Shown here one piece after another: positions 5,777-6,967 of a DNA stretch of 6,967 nucleotides. Positions within the stretch are counted from its first letter, which is position 1. Every line of letters starts with the position of its first letter. The position numbers and the translations under genes were made by a program. The notes beneath the pieces are model-generated. The model was given only the letters and a program-made list of their open reading frames with translations. It ran no database searches and was not told the DNA's origin. The stretch spans positions 1 through 6,967 of the forward strand of contig JAQTMA010000217.1 in assembly GCA_028714615.1 (NCBI GenBank), read 5' to 3'. The stretch comes from Anaerolineaceae bacterium (lineage in GTDB: Bacteria; Chloroflexota; Anaerolineae; Anaerolineales; Anaerolineaceae).

Positions 5777-5782
5777 ATTATA
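5777..5782 (-). promoter_or_regulatory. Candidate -10 box (TATAAT) of the antitoxin-toxin module
   Basis: A perfect TATAAT on the minus strand is followed by six bases (TCCCAT) and then ATG 5770, so a transcript starting at the usual distance would begin at the start codon itself. No Shine-Dalgarno precedes the ATG, as expected for a leaderless mRNA. No good -35 is visible 16-18 bases upstream. It lies in the 33-base gap after the epimerase/dehydratase gene. The palindrome CCATATGG at 5767-5774 overlaps the start codon and could serve autoregulation. Confidence 0.5.
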
Positions 5783-5803
5783 CAACCCAAACTATCTTCG
5801 TTA

Positions 5804-6967
5804 TCATAAATCCACCAGCACCGTGTCGCCGGTGGTGGTCTCATTCAGAAGTTGGTAAGCCCAACGGTTCTCCTGGCGAGTCAAGCGATCTTTGCCTTCC
5901 TGGCGCAAGAACAACACGTTGCTGTAGCGAGCATCGCGATAATCCGTCACCCGGCCGGTGTTGAGGGCTTCAATCACCTGGTCGATGCCCTGGTCAACCG
6001 TCCAGGCTGGGGTGAAATCGAGCGCCTTGCGGATCTTGTTGAAATTCACCCAATAATTGCGGCGGTCGCTGTCGTTGCCCATGTGGGTCACCTGGGCGGT
6101 GGCTACGTGGTGATGGATCATCTCGGCCACTTCGTTGATGGTGTAGTTCTGTTCGTTCGAACCCACGTTGAAGATCTGTGTGCGAACCAACCCCAGGGGA
6201 GCTTCCAGTACCTGCAGCATGGCGCGAGCGGCATCATCGACGTGCAAGAAGGGCCGCCACTGGTCGCCTCCAAAAACGGTGATCTCGTTATCCACGCAGG
6301 CTTTGGCGGTCAGCAGGTTGATCACAAGGTCAAAACGGGTGCGACCTGAGAGACCATAAATGGTGCCGAAGCGCAGGATGACCGGTGCAAAACGCTCATC
6401 GGCCATTTTGAGAAGGACGTGTTCAGAGGCGATTTTACTGCGTGCGTAAAGCGAGACCGGATTGAGCTGTGACCGTTCGTCGAGCATCTGGTCGCTTGCC
6501 CCGTACACCGAGCACGTAGATGCAAAGATAAAATGTTGTACTCCGCTGCCTTTAGCAACCTCAGCGATCATCCGCGAAGCCATGACGTTGATTTCGATGG
6601 TCAGCTCTTCATCTAGCTCGCAAGCCGGGTCGCCAACGATGCCCCCCAGGTGGATGACGGCGCTAATATCATGCATGGCTTCAACTACGCGGTCGATCTG
6701 GCGGAAGTCAGCCTGAATGATCTCCAGGTGAGGATGATCCAACCAGGGGGCAATCGGGTCGGTGCCATAGAGTAACATATCCAGCAGGCGCACGTGATAT
6801 CCCTTTTCGAGCAAGCGCGGCAGCAAGGCTGACCCAATGTACCCGGCGCCGCCGATGACCAGAACGTTGTGGATCGTGTCAGGATCGTGCTCCCGGCGGT
6901 TGCCCTCCTTGCGGGTGATATCCCGCCAGACGGACGACCACAGGCGGGCAACCACCAGTAGGATGAT
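5804..6967 (-). CDS. NAD-dependent epimerase/dehydratase (extended SDR), 5' end open
   Basis: An extended short-chain dehydrogenase of the nucleotide-sugar type. Counted from GTG 6955 (383 residues), the NAD-binding loop is GGAGYIG at 35-41. IHLGGIVGDP is at 101-110, the active-site strand FASTCSVYG at 144-152, and the catalytic Y170-x-x-x-K174 pair lies in PVSLYARSK. RPFLHVDDAARA (234-245) and FNVGS (262-266) are usual for UDP/dTDP-sugar epimerases and dehydratases. The substrate cannot be named. Family members normally begin a few residues before GGAGYIG, but here about 30 extra residues precede it, with no ATG/GTG/TTG nearer than 6955. The frame stays open for four more codons (ATC ATC CTA CTG) to the window edge, giving a hydrophobic IILLVVARLW run followed by basic residues. 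The gene may therefore start outside the window or be fused to an upstream membrane domain. It ends 33 bases before the antitoxin start. Confidence 0.9.
   Translation of the reverse strand: MILLVVARLWSSVWRDITRKEGNRREHDPDTIHNVLVIGGAGYIGSALLPRLLEKGYHVRLLDMLLYGTDPIAPWLDHPHLEIIQADFRQIDRVVEAMHDISAVIHLGGIVGDPACELDEELTIEINVMASRMIAEVAKGSGVQHFIFASTCSVYGASDQMLDERSQLNPVSLYARSKIASEHVLLKMADERFAPVILRFGTIYGLSGRTRFDLVINLLTAKACVDNEITVFGGDQWRPFLHVDDAARAMLQVLEAPLGLVRTQIFNVGSNEQNYTINEVAEMIHHHVATAQVTHMGNDSDRRNYWVNFNKIRKALDFTPAWTVDQGIDQVIEALNTGRVTDYRDARYSNVLFLRQEGKDRLTRQENRWAYQLLNETTTGDTVLVDL

Noticed and set aside
5852..6349. 165-codon plus-strand frame opposite the epimerase/dehydratase
   Set aside because: It lies wholly antisense to a clear enzyme gene in GC-rich DNA, and its hydrophobic look is what the complement of such codons gives. 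No family likeness.
1..6967. Search by eye for CRISPR arrays, tRNA or rRNA genes, insertion-sequence ends and transposase motifs
   Set aside because: No regularly spaced repeats, cloverleaf, rRNA-like stretches or DDE-type coding sequence were seen anywhere in the window.

Overview
The window looks like bacterial chromosome. It has dense bacterial gene packing, frequent GTG and TTG starts, mostly GC-rich genes, and families common in environmental bacteria. The gene mix and the look of the small protein at 1680-1946 would fit a Chloroflexota (Anaerolineae-like) genome, but this is an impression and no marker gene here proves it.

Layout. (a) 1-685, plus strand: the 3' part of one dihydrofolate-reductase-family (RibD C-terminal type) gene overlaps by four bases the start of a second gene of the same superfamily. 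The second gene loses its family resemblance around position 556 and runs into the 3' end of the opposite-strand gene. (b) 574-1545, minus strand: a complete WYL-domain (YafY-type) transcriptional regulator with a TTG start and a strong ribosome binding site. (c) 1546-1679: a divergent intergenic region with a perfect inverted repeat, CCTGACA-N5-TGTCAGG, and a LexA-like GAAC-N4-GTTC box. The box lies just upstream of a small unidentified protein (1680-1946, plus), which is followed by an intrinsic terminator. (d) 2045-4887, minus strand: a methyltransferase, an MscS-type mechanosensitive channel and a YihY/BrkB-type membrane protein in one direction. (e) 4839-5770, minus strand: an AbiEii-type nucleotidyltransferase toxin with an upstream partner that resembles the DUF6922 domain. 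This is a two-gene toxin-antitoxin-like module, apparently with its own promoter. (f) 5804-6967, minus strand: a nucleotide-sugar-type NAD-dependent epimerase/dehydratase whose 5' end is open at the window edge.

How they fit together. The epimerase/dehydratase and the methyltransferase look like parts of a cell-surface glycan pathway. The toxin-antitoxin-like pair sits exactly between them. Sampled stretches of it are clearly lower in GC than its flanks, and its 3' end overlaps the only available (non-ATG) starts of the methyltransferase, which suggests an inserted cargo module. The MscS and YihY genes form a tightly linked membrane pair. The WYL regulator probably controls its own gene and neighbouring genes through the inverted repeat.

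Points most worth a second look: the nucleotidyltransferase module, with a TATAAT placed for a leaderless transcript and a corrected toxin start; the LexA-like box in front of the unknown small protein; and the DHFR truncation junction.
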